From assembly GCF_026240015.1 (NCBI RefSeq), contig NZ_JAPIUX010000001.1:558001-622000 (forward strand): a stretch of 64,000 bases of DNA, written 5' to 3'. The DNA is from Acetobacter farinalis (GTDB taxonomy: Bacteria > Pseudomonadota > Alphaproteobacteria > Acetobacterales > Acetobacteraceae). Position 1 is the stretch's first letter; the number at the start of each line of letters is the position of its first letter. The position numbers were made by a program, and so were the translations under genes. Below the pieces are notes generated by a model. That model saw only the letters and a program-made list of their open reading frames with translations. It was not told the origin of the DNA and ran no database searches. Positions 33,484-42,174 of the stretch are shown one piece after another.

Positions 33484-33747
33484 ATGCCTGCAATAGAGAT
33501 TTATACGCAGCCCGGTTGCCCGTATTGCATCCGGGCGGTCCGGCTGCTTGAGAGCAAGAATGTGCCGTTTCAGGAAATCAATGCGCCGCGAGGCACGCCA
33601 GAGCGTGAGCAGGCTTATGAGCGTTCTGGTGGCGGGACAACCGTGCCCCAGATTTTTGTGGATGGGCGCTCTCTGGGCGGCTGTGATGATCTGATGCGTA
33701 TGGAGCGGCAGGGCACGCTTGATTCCGTTCTCGGGCTGGCAGCCTGA
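33484..33747 (+). CDS. grxC: Glutaredoxin 3 (GrxC)
   Basis: 87 residues, thioredoxin fold. The redox pair is Cys12/Cys15 in QPGCPYC, with TVPQIFVDG (cis-Pro) and GGCDDLM (glutathione site). It reduces disulfides using glutathione. AAGGAG lies 9 nt before the ATG, which excludes an upstream in-frame start at 33394. Confidence 0.95.
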   Translation: MPAIEIYTQPGCPYCIRAVRLLESKNVPFQEINAPRGTPEREQAYERSGGGTTVPQIFVDGRSLGGCDDLMRMERQGTLDSVLGLAA

Positions 33748-33763
33748 TGGAAGCGTGCCGGGC

Positions 33764-34231
33764 ATGATCTGTTATCGCCTGCGGTGCGGCAGGGGGCATG
33801 AGTTTGAAGGCTGGTACCGGAACAGTGCGACATTCGCGCAGTTGCAGGCTGATGGCTTTCTCTCCTGCCCGGAATGTGGCCATGCGGACATCCAGCAGGC
33901 ACTGATGGCTCCCGCCATTGCCAAGGGGCGGGAGGTTTCTGCCCCTGCACCGCAGGACGCAGCGCCGCCGGCGGGCATGGTGAAGGACCAGCCCGGCAGG
34001 CCGGTTCTGCCTGATCAGCTTGTGGCTGCCTTGCAGAAAATGCGACAGGTGGTGGAAGAGCGATGCGAAAATGTGGAAAATCGCTTTGCGGAAGAAGCCT
34101 TGCGCATTCACCACAAGGAAGCCCCCGAGCGCGGTATTTACGGCCATGCCTCAGAAGAAGAGCGGATCATGCTGGAAGAGGAAGGCGTGGATGTGCTGAG
34201 TATTCCATGGGTTCGCCCCGCCGATTCCTGA
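33764..34231 (+). CDS. DUF1178 family protein
   Basis: 155 residues. It begins MICYRLRCGRGHEFEGWYRN and has a Cys pair CPECGH near residue 45, so a small zinc ribbon formed with the first Cys is likely. The middle is Ala/Pro-rich and the tail has ERGIYGHASEEERIMLEEEG. It is a conserved alphaproteobacterial protein of unknown function found after grxC. It starts 16 bp after grxC; the nitrilase gene often found between them is missing. Confidence 0.88.
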   Translation: MICYRLRCGRGHEFEGWYRNSATFAQLQADGFLSCPECGHADIQQALMAPAIAKGREVSAPAPQDAAPPAGMVKDQPGRPVLPDQLVAALQKMRQVVEERCENVENRFAEEALRIHHKEAPERGIYGHASEEERIMLEEEGVDVLSIPWVRPADS

Positions 34232-34301
34232 GTGTTGAAGGGGGTGCGGGAACGTGGCATGACCACCTGCTGGTTCCGGCCTGAAGAGGGAGAAGAGCTG
34301 C

Positions 34302-34772
34302 GTGACGATCAAGACCGCGTGGACTGCGTCGCTTTTTGGCGCGTTTCTGCTCAGTGCTTCAATCCCGGCGTCAGGCCAGACGAAAGCGGGCACACAGGAA
34401 AGTGCCTTCATGGGCTACTGGCTCAGCCAGGGGCATGATGGCGTTTTCCGGATCGGCAAGTGCGGAGAGACAGTCTGCGGGCAGCTTGTCGGGCTGAGTT
34501 ATCAGGGTGATGATGTGCCCAGAGACTATAAGGGCCGCTCTGAATGCGGCCTTCAGATGCTGACTGATTTCCGCCAGTCGTCTGATGATGGATCACGTTG
34601 GAACGGAAAGATTCTCGATCCGGATAGCGGGCGTGTCTATCAGGCCCAGATATGGTCTCCCCAGAAAGATGTTCTCAAGTTGAGAGGCTATATAGGTCTG
34701 CCACTTTTTGGTGAAACACAGACATGGACACGGTATAGAGGAACATTGGGGCCTGTTTGCAAGATGCCCTGA
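34302..34772 (+). CDS. Exported DUF2147 family protein
   Basis: 156 residues. N-terminal signal peptide (TAWTASLFGAFLLSASIPASGQ). The mature domain matches DUF2147: GYWLSQGHDGVFRIGKCGE, CGQLVGL, NGKILDPDSGRVYQAQIW and LKLRGYIGLPLFGETQTWTR. Function is unknown; the fold is a small beta barrel. Start is GTG with a purine-rich GGGAGAAGAG upstream. Confidence 0.88.
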   Translation: MTIKTAWTASLFGAFLLSASIPASGQTKAGTQESAFMGYWLSQGHDGVFRIGKCGETVCGQLVGLSYQGDDVPRDYKGRSECGLQMLTDFRQSSDDGSRWNGKILDPDSGRVYQAQIWSPQKDVLKLRGYIGLPLFGETQTWTRYRGTLGPVCKMP

Positions 34773-34798
34773 AATAAAAAGAACAAGGCGATGACAGC

Positions 34799-36079
34799 AT
34801 GACACACTCCTTTTCCCGCCGTGCTTTTGGGCTGGGTAGTTTTGCAGGGGCTTTGACTGTAGCGGGACTGCCCGCGCAGGCAGCGGATGACACAGCAAAG
34901 GCGCCCTCCCAGGATGCAACACCAACAGGGCGGACCATCTGCTACGTTGGGGGATACACGAAGCATGGGCCGCCCGGCGGGAATGGGGACGGGATCAGCG
35001 TTTTCGAGATGAACCAGAAAACGGGCATCCTTACGCATCAGACAACGTTTACGGATATTGCCAGCCCCTCTTACATCACGCTTTCTCCTGACCGCCGCTT
35101 TCTTTACGCCGTCAATGAAATCAGTGATTTCGACACGACGCACAGCGGAGCCGTAACGGCGTTCAAGGTGGATCAGGCAACCGGTGGCCTTACAAAGCTT
35201 AATACCGTGGCGTCAGGTGGTGCAGACCCGGCGCATCTGAGCGTTCACCCCTCTGGCCGGTTTGTCATGGTGGCCAACTATACTGGCGGCACCGTGGGGA
35301 TCCTGCATGTGATGGCGGATGGCTCTCTGGGGCGGATGGTTGACCTTATTCACAATTCCGGTCCGCGCATGCCGGACAGGGCGGCTGATAATCCGCCCGG
35401 CAATTTTGCAATCAGTGATCATTCTTCCGCGCATCCGCACATGGTGAAGACTGATCCGGGCGGCAAGTTTGTGCTGGTGATGGATGCCGGGTTGGACCGC
35501 GTGTATGTCTGGACCATCAATCTTGAGACCGGCAAGCTCACTCCTGCCGCAGTACCTTTCACGACCATGACGCCGGGCTCCGCACCGCGCCACTATGTTT
35601 TCGGGGCGGATGGGCGGAAGCTTTATCTGCTGTGTGAGCAGGACTCCAAGGTTGTTGTGGCGGATTTTGACCCCCGCACCGGCAATATCGCCCCAAAGCA
35701 GACTGTGAGCACTGTTACCGCGCACTTCCGTGGCAGCACGCTGGCTGCGGGGATTGTCCTCTCACCAGACGGGCGTTTCCTGTACGCCTCAAACCGTCTG
35801 GGGGATTCTCTGGCAGTCTTTCAGGTTGCAAAAGACGGCAGCCTGACTCTGGTGGATGAAATCTGGACCCATGCCGATTATGGCCGATCCCTTATGTTCG
35901 ATCCGTCTGGCAGCTATCTGTATGTTGCAAACCAGAGAAGTGATTCGATCACATCTTTCCGTGTGGACAAAACCACGGGCAAGATCAGTTTCACATGGGA
36001 CTTCACACCGATTGGAAGCCCCACCTGTTTCGAATTCCTGACGATTCCGGCAGATCCGGCGGGCGTCAGCCCTTCCTGA
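34799..36079 (+). CDS. Exported lactonase, seven-bladed beta-propeller (6-phosphogluconolactonase-like)
   Basis: 426 residues. N-terminal SRRAFGLGSFAGALTVAG is a twin-arginine type signal. The rest is a YbhE/lactonase propeller with repeated blades: YVGGYT, ISVFEMNQKTGIL, SPSYITLSPDRRFLYAVNE, HLSVHPSGRFVMVANYTGG, HPHMVKTDPGGKFVLVMD, GIVLSPDGRFLYASNR. Cytoplasmic members hydrolyse 6-phosphogluconolactone; export suggests a periplasmic sugar lactone such as those from membrane sugar oxidation (inference). It overlaps the convergent ubiG by 14 bp. Confidence 0.87.
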   Translation: MTHSFSRRAFGLGSFAGALTVAGLPAQAADDTAKAPSQDATPTGRTICYVGGYTKHGPPGGNGDGISVFEMNQKTGILTHQTTFTDIASPSYITLSPDRRFLYAVNEISDFDTTHSGAVTAFKVDQATGGLTKLNTVASGGADPAHLSVHPSGRFVMVANYTGGTVGILHVMADGSLGRMVDLIHNSGPRMPDRAADNPPGNFAISDHSSAHPHMVKTDPGGKFVLVMDAGLDRVYVWTINLETGKLTPAAVPFTTMTPGSAPRHYVFGADGRKLYLLCEQDSKVVVADFDPRTGNIAPKQTVSTVTAHFRGSTLAAGIVLSPDGRFLYASNRLGDSLAVFQVAKDGSLTLVDEIWTHADYGRSLMFDPSGSYLYVANQRSDSITSFRVDKTTGKISFTWDFTPIGSPTCFEFLTIPADPAGVSPS

Positions 36080-36806
36080 AGGCGGCGATATAATTCACGC
36101 TCAGATCCCGGCTCTCTTTCCACCCGGAAAGAGAGGGGGTCATGCCGGCAATGGCCTGAATGCGCAGGTTGGCCGCTCTGGCAAAGCGGCCAAGCTCCGC
36201 CGGGGTGAGGAACTTGCGCCATTCATGCGTGCCAATGGGCAGCAGGCGCAGGACATATTCCGCACCGATCTTGCCAACGGCCAGAGACCGCAAGGTGCGG
36301 TTCATGGTGGAGACAATCACGACCCCACCCGGCTCAACCAGATCAGCAAGCATGGACATAAATACTTCAGGATCAGTCACATGTTCGATGATTTCGAGAG
36401 CCACCACAACATCAAACCGCACCGTTTCAGCCACCAGCTCCTCGGCGCTGCCAACCCGGTAAGCCAGTGTGCCGGCCCCTTCCGGCAGGGGGTGGGTCTC
36501 AAGGTGCGTGCGGGCGGCTGAAATGCCATCGGCGGAGGCGTCCAGCCCCAGAACATCATGGCCTGTTTTTGCCAGCGCTTCACTGGCCAGGCCAGCACCA
36601 CACCCGATATCCAGCACACGCACCCGGCGTGTTGTGCGGCCCCGCAGGGGAAAGTGGCGGCAGGCCCAGTCAATGCGCAGCGCGTTCATGGCGTGCAGTG
36701 GGCGCATTGGGCCGGTCGGGTCCCACCACTGGTCGGCCAGCGCGCTGAAGCGGGCGATTTCTTCAGGAGAAACGGAGGACGCAGCGTCTCGGCTGGAGGG
36801 ATGCAT
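36066..36806 (-). CDS. ubiG: Ubiquinone O-methyltransferase UbiG
   Basis: 246 residues. It methylates both hydroxyl groups in ubiquinone synthesis. Seen are the N-terminal ARFSALADQWWDPTGPMRPLHAMN, the SAM site VLDIGCGAGLASEALAK, FDVVVALEIIEHVTDP, VIVSTMNRT and HEWRKFLTPAEL. The family start at 36806 is chosen over an open upstream extension. It is divergent from lysC, as in many alphaproteobacteria. Confidence 0.96.
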   Translation of the reverse strand: MHPSSRDAASSVSPEEIARFSALADQWWDPTGPMRPLHAMNALRIDWACRHFPLRGRTTRRVRVLDIGCGAGLASEALAKTGHDVLGLDASADGISAARTHLETHPLPEGAGTLAYRVGSAEELVAETVRFDVVVALEIIEHVTDPEVFMSMLADLVEPGGVVIVSTMNRTLRSLAVGKIGAEYVLRLLPIGTHEWRKFLTPAELGRFARAANLRIQAIAGMTPSLSGWKESRDLSVNYIAAFRKG

Positions 36807-36980
36807 GGAACAAATTCCTTTCCTGCTGATCTCCCCCGCTGGACGAGAGGGGGCCGGGAAGGGTATGTGACGCGCCTTGTGCAGCTTCGCAACTGTCCTC
36901 TTGCGCTTTCTCTGGTGCTGTGGCGTGGGTGATGTGCAGAAAACGGTGTGTTTGCAGCCAGTCTGGTGGAGAAAAAAATT

Positions 36981-38234
36981 ATGCCCGGTTCCGTCCCTCG
37001 GATCGTCATGAAGTTCGGTGGAACATCCGTGGGGGATCTTGAGCGCATCAAGGCCGTGGCCGAGCGTGTGAAAAAGCAGAAGGACGCCGGCTGTGACGTG
37101 CTGGTGGTTGTCTCCGCCATGGCCGGGGAAACCAACAAGCTTGTCGGCTATTGTGACGCGCTGTCTGACCTGCATGATGCCCGGGAATATGATTCCATTG
37201 TGGCCACAGGTGAGCAGGTGACCAGCGGGCTGCTGGCTATTGCGCTGCAGAAGATTGGCGTGGCGGCCCGATCCTTTGCCGGCTGGCAGGTGCCGATCCG
37301 GACCGATTCGGTGCATGGCAAGGCCAGTCTGGACACCATTGATGGTGAACGCCTTCTGGGGTGTATGGCTGAAGGCATTGTTCCCGTTGTTGCCGGGTTT
37401 CAGGGGGTGGGGCCGGATGGGCGTGTGACAACGCTGGGGCGCGGTGGCTCCGATACATCCGCCGTGGCCCTTGCCGCCGCCATCCGGGCTGACAGATGTG
37501 ATATTTATACCGATGTGGACGGGATCTACACGACAGACCCGCGCATAGTGGCAAAAGCCCGCAAGCTTGAAAAAATCACGTATGAGGAAATGCTTGAGCT
37601 TGCTTCTGTAGGCGCCCGGGTGCTGCAGACGCGCAGCGTTGGTCTGGCAATGCGGGAGCGGGTGCGCGTTCAGGTACTTTCAAGCTTTGAGGATGGCCCT
37701 GCGCTGGTTGAGGGTGAACTTCCCGGCTCTCTTGTGGTGGATGAGGACGAAATCGTGGAAAAAAAACTGGTTACCGGCATTGCCTACTCCCGTGACGAAG
37801 CAAAGCTGTCGGTAAGGCGCATTCCTGATCGTCCGGGTATTGCCGCGGCCATTTTTGGCCCGCTGAGCGAAGCCAACGTGAATGTGGATATGATTGTGCA
37901 GAGCACCGGGGCTGATGGAACGACGAACATGACGTTCACCACCAGCAAGAGCGATCTGCCGCGCGCCATCAGCACGCTGGAATCCATGCGGCATGCCGTG
38001 CAGTATGAAGAGCTGGCAACCGATGCGGATGTCGTGAAAATCAGCGTGGTCGGCACCGGCATGCGCTCTCACACCGGTGTGGCGGCAACCATGTTCCGCA
38101 CGCTGTCCGAACGCTCCATCAATATTCAGGTGATTTCCACCAGCGAGATCAAGGTCTCTGTTCTGGTTTCCGCCGAGTATGCGGAACTTGCCGTGCGCGC
38201 CCTGCATACTGCGTATGGACTGGATGATGTCTGA
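36981..38234 (+). CDS. lysC: Aspartate kinase
   Basis: 417 residues. It phosphorylates aspartate, the first step to lysine, threonine, methionine and diaminopimelate. The kinase domain begins VMKFGGTSVGD and includes GRGGSDTSAVALAAA and TDVDGIYTTDPRI. Two ACT domains (about 260-415) give feedback control; VSVVGTGMRSHTGVAATMF and SEIKVSVLV are typical. The ATG at 36981 has GGTGGAG 9 nt upstream; a GTG at 36948 is less likely. Confidence 0.96.
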   Translation: MPGSVPRIVMKFGGTSVGDLERIKAVAERVKKQKDAGCDVLVVVSAMAGETNKLVGYCDALSDLHDAREYDSIVATGEQVTSGLLAIALQKIGVAARSFAGWQVPIRTDSVHGKASLDTIDGERLLGCMAEGIVPVVAGFQGVGPDGRVTTLGRGGSDTSAVALAAAIRADRCDIYTDVDGIYTTDPRIVAKARKLEKITYEEMLELASVGARVLQTRSVGLAMRERVRVQVLSSFEDGPALVEGELPGSLVVDEDEIVEKKLVTGIAYSRDEAKLSVRRIPDRPGIAAAIFGPLSEANVNVDMIVQSTGADGTTNMTFTTSKSDLPRAISTLESMRHAVQYEELATDADVVKISVVGTGMRSHTGVAATMFRTLSERSINIQVISTSEIKVSVLVSAEYAELAVRALHTAYGLDDV

Positions 38235-38235
38235 G

Positions 38236-39312
38236 ATGTCTGTATCCGATATGAACGCCCCCCCCACTGACGCTGAAAAGGCGCGTGCGCGGAAGCGTTT
38301 TGACCATCTGTGCCAGCGCGGGACCGCATTTCTGGGAACAGAGTACGCCATCCTTGGTGGCGCGATGTCCTGGGTGAGTGAGCGGCATCTGGTTTCCGCC
38401 ATTTCCAATGCCGGTGGTTTTGGCGTGATTGCCTGCGGGGCCATGCAGCCGGAGCGTCTGGCTGAGGAAATTGCTGCAACCCGCGCGCTGACAGACCGGC
38501 CGTTCGGTGTGAACCTGATTACCATGCATCCGCAGTTGGATGATCTGGTGCAGGTCTGTTTGCAGGCCGGGGTCGGGCATATCGTTCTGGCGGGCGGCAT
38601 TCCACCTGCCGCGGCCATCAAGGCAGCGAAGGACGGGGGCGCGAAGGTTATCGGGTTTGCTCCCGCTCTGGTTCTGGCCAAGCGGCTGATCAAGATGGGC
38701 GTGGATGCGCTGGTGATTGAAGGTGCTGAAGCGGGCGGCCATGTCGGGCCTGTTTCCCTCACAGTGCTGGCGCAGGAAATCCTGCCCTATATCGATCAGG
38801 TTCCGGTGTTTGTCGCCGGTGGTCTTGGCCGGGGGGATGCCCTGCTGTCCTATCTGGAGCAGGGGGCTTCCGGCGGCCAGCTCGGAACACGCTTTGCCGC
38901 TGCGGCCGAGAGCATTGCGCACGAAAAATTCAAGCAGATCTTCGTGCGCGCCAACGCGCGTGATGCTGTGACATCCGTGCAGCTTGATGAGCGTTTCCCG
39001 GTTATTCCGGTGCGGGGGCTCGCAAATGAAGGCAGCCGCCGTTTTCTGGTGCATCAGGCAGAAGTGATCGAACGCTTCCGCAGCGGGGATGTGACGCGCG
39101 AAGAAGCACAGCTCGAGATCGAACATTTCTGGGCTGGCGCTCTGCGCCGCGCTGTGATTGATGGGGATGTTGAAAACGGATCTGTCATGGCCGGGCAATC
39201 TGTGGGTATGGTAAAGGCCGTTCAGCCTGTGGCTGAAATTATCTCTGACCTTGTTGAGCAGGCTGTAGTGGCGTTGGTGCGCCAGCAGCGGCGCATGGAT
39301 TGTAATGGCTGA
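38236..39312 (+). CDS. Nitronate monooxygenase-like FMN oxidoreductase
   Basis: 358 residues, TIM barrel of the 2-nitropropane dioxygenase family. Motifs: PILGGAMSWVSE-like start (YAILGGAMSWV), ISNAGGFGVIACG, RPFGVNLI, EGAEAGGHVGP (catalytic His region) and FVAGGLGRGDALLSYLEQGASGGQLGTRF (FMN phosphate). Substrate is not certain; the family also contains FabK-like enoyl reductases. The start is uncertain: ATG at 38236, two bases after lysC, is chosen, with 38224, 38227 and 38251 possible. It overlaps the RodZ-like gene by 8 bp. Confidence 0.85.
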   Translation: MSVSDMNAPPTDAEKARARKRFDHLCQRGTAFLGTEYAILGGAMSWVSERHLVSAISNAGGFGVIACGAMQPERLAEEIAATRALTDRPFGVNLITMHPQLDDLVQVCLQAGVGHIVLAGGIPPAAAIKAAKDGGAKVIGFAPALVLAKRLIKMGVDALVIEGAEAGGHVGPVSLTVLAQEILPYIDQVPVFVAGGLGRGDALLSYLEQGASGGQLGTRFAAAAESIAHEKFKQIFVRANARDAVTSVQLDERFPVIPVRGLANEGSRRFLVHQAEVIERFRSGDVTREEAQLEIEHFWAGALRRAVIDGDVENGSVMAGQSVGMVKAVQPVAEIISDLVEQAVVALVRQQRRMDCNG

Positions 39313-40747
39313 ACCCGGTTTTGTTCCCGAGCAGGACGCTCCTGTGTCCGCTCCCGCGTTACCTGATGTTGAGAGCCTCGGGGTTGGGGCGGCGTTGTGC
39401 AAGCGGCGGGAGCAGTTGGGCTGGTCTTTGGCGGATGTTGCCGCATGGCTGCGCATCCGCGAATCCTATCTGGAAGCTCTGGAAAGCGGGCGTGCCGGGG
39501 TTTTTCCGGCAGAAGCCTATGCTCTGGGGTTTTTACGGACGTATGGCTCGGCTCTGGGGTTTGATGCGTCTGTTCTCGTGCAGCGCTACAAGCGGGAAGG
39601 AAAGGGGGCGGCGCGCAAGCCGGAACTGACTTTCCCGGCACCCGTGCCGGACAGGCGTATTCCTCCGGGTGTGACCGTATCTCTCGGGCTGGCCGTTATT
39701 CTGGCAAGCTATGTCGGCTGGTACCACTTCATCGGGCATGCCCCGCCGGTGCCGGAGCATGTGCCGCCCGTTGAAGCCATTATTCCCGGCGCGCAGACAA
39801 ACAACACCCCCTCTCCTCAGGTTGCATCTATCCTGCCCGGGCCCGATGCCGTGCCGGCACACAGGCCGGAAGACCAGTCTGCCGCTCCGCTCCAGCCGCA
39901 GGCGGGCACCCAGCCCGCAGTGATGGCTGAAGGCCAGACATCGGCACCCTCAACGCCATCATCCACTGCGGCAGGTCCTGCTGTGCAGGGTGGAGAGGGG
40001 CCGGGTGCTGCGGCTCAGGGCGGTTCTTCTCCGGCTGACTCTTCTCAGGCGGCTTCGTTCCTGCCATCGGTCGATCAGGCGCCGCATCCTCAGTCCGCAG
40101 ACTCTGCCCAGCCAGTGACGGCGCCTGATAATCAGTCAGATAATCAGATTGTCCTGAAGGCCATCGGTTCCAGCTGGGTGCAGGTGAAGGATGCCAGCGG
40201 CAAGGTGGCCTATGACCATGTCATGCAGCCCAATGACCAGTGGAGTGTCCCTGCGGAAGGCGGCCCGTACATCCTGACCGTGGGGAATGCGGGCGGTATT
40301 GTGCTCAGTGCTGGTGGGGTCACCACGCAGCCTCTGGGCCGCAACGGCGCTGTGCGCAGAAAGCTGGAACTGACGCCTGAAGCGGTGAAGGCTGGCTCAC
40401 TGGCTGCGCTCGCGCCTTCAGGGGCTTCGGTTGGTGCTCCGGTTTCTCCTTCGGCTCCGGCTGCGCCGGCGTCCGTTCCGGCAATCCCCCCAGCCAACCC
40501 GGCCAGCGGCAGTTCTGACGGTAGTGCGGCATCCGCACCTCAGAATGACGTCCCTGCCGGTGTGAATGCGGCGGGTGCCATGCCGGGGGTGAGTGGTGAA
40601 GGGCAGAGTGGTCAGGCGTCACCTGCGGTTGATACGCCGCCGCCAGTTTTGCCCAAACCCCGGCCACGGCGGCGGCCCGCGCCGAAGCCTGAGCCGAGCG
40701 CGGATGATCTGAATGCACGCCAGTTACAGAGCATAGCTGGGCACTGA
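39305..40747 (+). CDS. RodZ-like helix-turn-helix membrane protein
   Basis: 480 residues. N-terminal HTH_25 domain (about 18-85; GWSLADVAAWLRIRESYLEALE, AEAYALGFLRTYG), one membrane helix (about 118-138), and a long Ala/Pro/Gln/Ser-rich periplasmic linker. Then comes a DUF4115 domain (about 278-335; IVLKAIGSSWVQVKDASGK), another Ala/Pro-rich stretch, and a basic Pro-rich tail. This is the RodZ layout, linking the MreB cytoskeleton to the envelope. In many alphaproteobacteria such a gene precedes ispG, as here. Confidence 0.88.
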   Translation: MAEPGFVPEQDAPVSAPALPDVESLGVGAALCKRREQLGWSLADVAAWLRIRESYLEALESGRAGVFPAEAYALGFLRTYGSALGFDASVLVQRYKREGKGAARKPELTFPAPVPDRRIPPGVTVSLGLAVILASYVGWYHFIGHAPPVPEHVPPVEAIIPGAQTNNTPSPQVASILPGPDAVPAHRPEDQSAAPLQPQAGTQPAVMAEGQTSAPSTPSSTAAGPAVQGGEGPGAAAQGGSSPADSSQAASFLPSVDQAPHPQSADSAQPVTAPDNQSDNQIVLKAIGSSWVQVKDASGKVAYDHVMQPNDQWSVPAEGGPYILTVGNAGGIVLSAGGVTTQPLGRNGAVRRKLELTPEAVKAGSLAALAPSGASVGAPVSPSAPAAPASVPAIPPANPASGSSDGSAASAPQNDVPAGVNAAGAMPGVSGEGQSGQASPAVDTPPPVLPKPRPRRRPAPKPEPSADDLNARQLQSIAGH

Positions 40748-40878
40748 GGGTCTGATTTTCGTGCTTTCATGTAGCCAACACGGATTGATTTTGGCAGGAA
40801 GGCATCAAACGTAATAGGGCAGGTGCGCGGCGGAACGCAGTTTGCCTGACAACAGTCGTCTCGACAAAAGGATGTAAC

Positions 40879-42039
40879 ATGAGTGGCTACCGGCCTTACC
40901 AGCATATCGAGCGTCGGAAATCACGGAAAATCCATGTCGGCAAGGTTGCCGTCGGTGGGGATGCGCCGATTTCCGTCCAGACCATGACCAACACCCTGAC
41001 CACGGATGCACAGGCGACAATCGAGCAGATCCGCCGTGCGGAACTGGCCGGTGTGGATATCGTGCGTGTGTCCTGCCCGGATGAAGAGAGCACCAAGGCG
41101 CTGGAAGAAATCGTGCGGGAAGTGAATGTGCCTATCGTGGCCGATATTCACTTTCACTACAAACGCGCGATTGAGGCCGCCAAGGCCGGTGCCGCCTGCC
41201 TGCGGATCAACCCCGGTAACATCGGCAGCCCGGAGCGCGTGCGTGAAGTTGTGCAGGCCGCCAAGGATTATGGCTGTTCCATCCGTATTGGTGTGAATGC
41301 CGGGTCTCTGGAAAAGCACCTTCTGGAAAAATACGGGGAACCCAACCCCGAGGCGCTGGTGGAAAGCGCTCTTGAGCACGCAAAAATTCTGGAAGATCAT
41401 GACTTCCGTGAATTCAAGATCAGCGTGAAAGCGTCTGACGTGTTCATGGCTGTGGCCGCGTATCAGCAGCTTGCTGATGCCTGTGATTATCCTCTGCATA
41501 TCGGCATTACGGAAGCTGGCAGCAAACGCGCCGGAACCGTGAAGTCCTCTATCGGTCTGGGCAACCTGCTGTGGGCCGGTGTGGGTGACACCATGCGCGT
41601 CTCTCTCTCCGCTGCGCCGGAAGAAGAAGTGCTGGTGGGCTGGGATATTCTGAAGTCCCTCGGCCTGCGCCACCGTGGCGTGAAGATTATTTCCTGCCCG
41701 TCCTGTGCCCGTCAGGGCTTCAACGTGGTGGAGACAGTCCAGACGCTGGAAGACCGTCTTGCCCATATCAAGACCCCGCTGACACTCTCCATCATCGGCT
41801 GCGTGGTGAATGGCCCCGGTGAAGCGCTGATGACGGATCTGGGCGTGACCGGCGGTGGCTCTGGCCGCCACATGGTCTACTCCTCAGGCAAGCAGGATCA
41901 TACCGTGCCGGGGACTGATATGATCGAGCACGTGGTGGAATTGGTGGAAGCCCGCGTTGCCGCTATTCAGGCGGAAGAAGCCAAGGAAAAGGCAGAAGGC
42001 ATCGTGCCGGAACTGCCGGAAATGTCTTCCGCCAAATAA
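40879..42039 (+). CDS. ispG: 4-hydroxy-3-methylbut-2-enyl diphosphate synthase IspG
   Basis: 386 residues. Fe-S enzyme of the MEP isoprenoid pathway, converting the cyclodiphosphate MEcPP to HMBPP. TIM-barrel part: GGDAPISVQTMTNT, VPIVADIHFHYKRAIEAA, CLRINPGNIGS. Cluster part: ISCPSCARQGF and SIIGCVVNGPGEA hold the cysteines and the following Glu. AAAGGATG lies before the ATG. A long hairpin follows the stop. Confidence 0.97.
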   Translation: MSGYRPYQHIERRKSRKIHVGKVAVGGDAPISVQTMTNTLTTDAQATIEQIRRAELAGVDIVRVSCPDEESTKALEEIVREVNVPIVADIHFHYKRAIEAAKAGAACLRINPGNIGSPERVREVVQAAKDYGCSIRIGVNAGSLEKHLLEKYGEPNPEALVESALEHAKILEDHDFREFKISVKASDVFMAVAAYQQLADACDYPLHIGITEAGSKRAGTVKSSIGLGNLLWAGVGDTMRVSLSAAPEEEVLVGWDILKSLGLRHRGVKIISCPSCARQGFNVVETVQTLEDRLAHIKTPLTLSIIGCVVNGPGEALMTDLGVTGGGSGRHMVYSSGKQDHTVPGTDMIEHVVELVEARVAAIQAEEAKEKAEGIVPELPEMSSAK

Positions 42040-42041
42040 GA

Positions 42042-42094
42042 GTTCCCACCAGTGTGCGGCCGGGTCAGGCACCCGGTTTGCGCACTGGTGGAAC
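42042..42094 (+). terminator. 53-nt hairpin between ispG and hisS (terminator or attenuator)
   Basis: GTTCC-C-ACCAGTG (42042-42054) pairs with CACTGGT-GGAAC (42083-42094) with one bulged C. Inside, CCGGGT pairs with ACCCGG around the loop CAGGC. The T tract after it is weak (GTTTCTTGTCT). It starts three bases after the ispG stop. Confidence 0.65.
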
Positions 42095-42174
42095 GTTTCT
42101 TGTCTAAACCCTGTCAGGACAGGATGCCCGGCTGATCTGAAGCCGCGGCGGCATCATGTCGGAAAGAGTCATTC

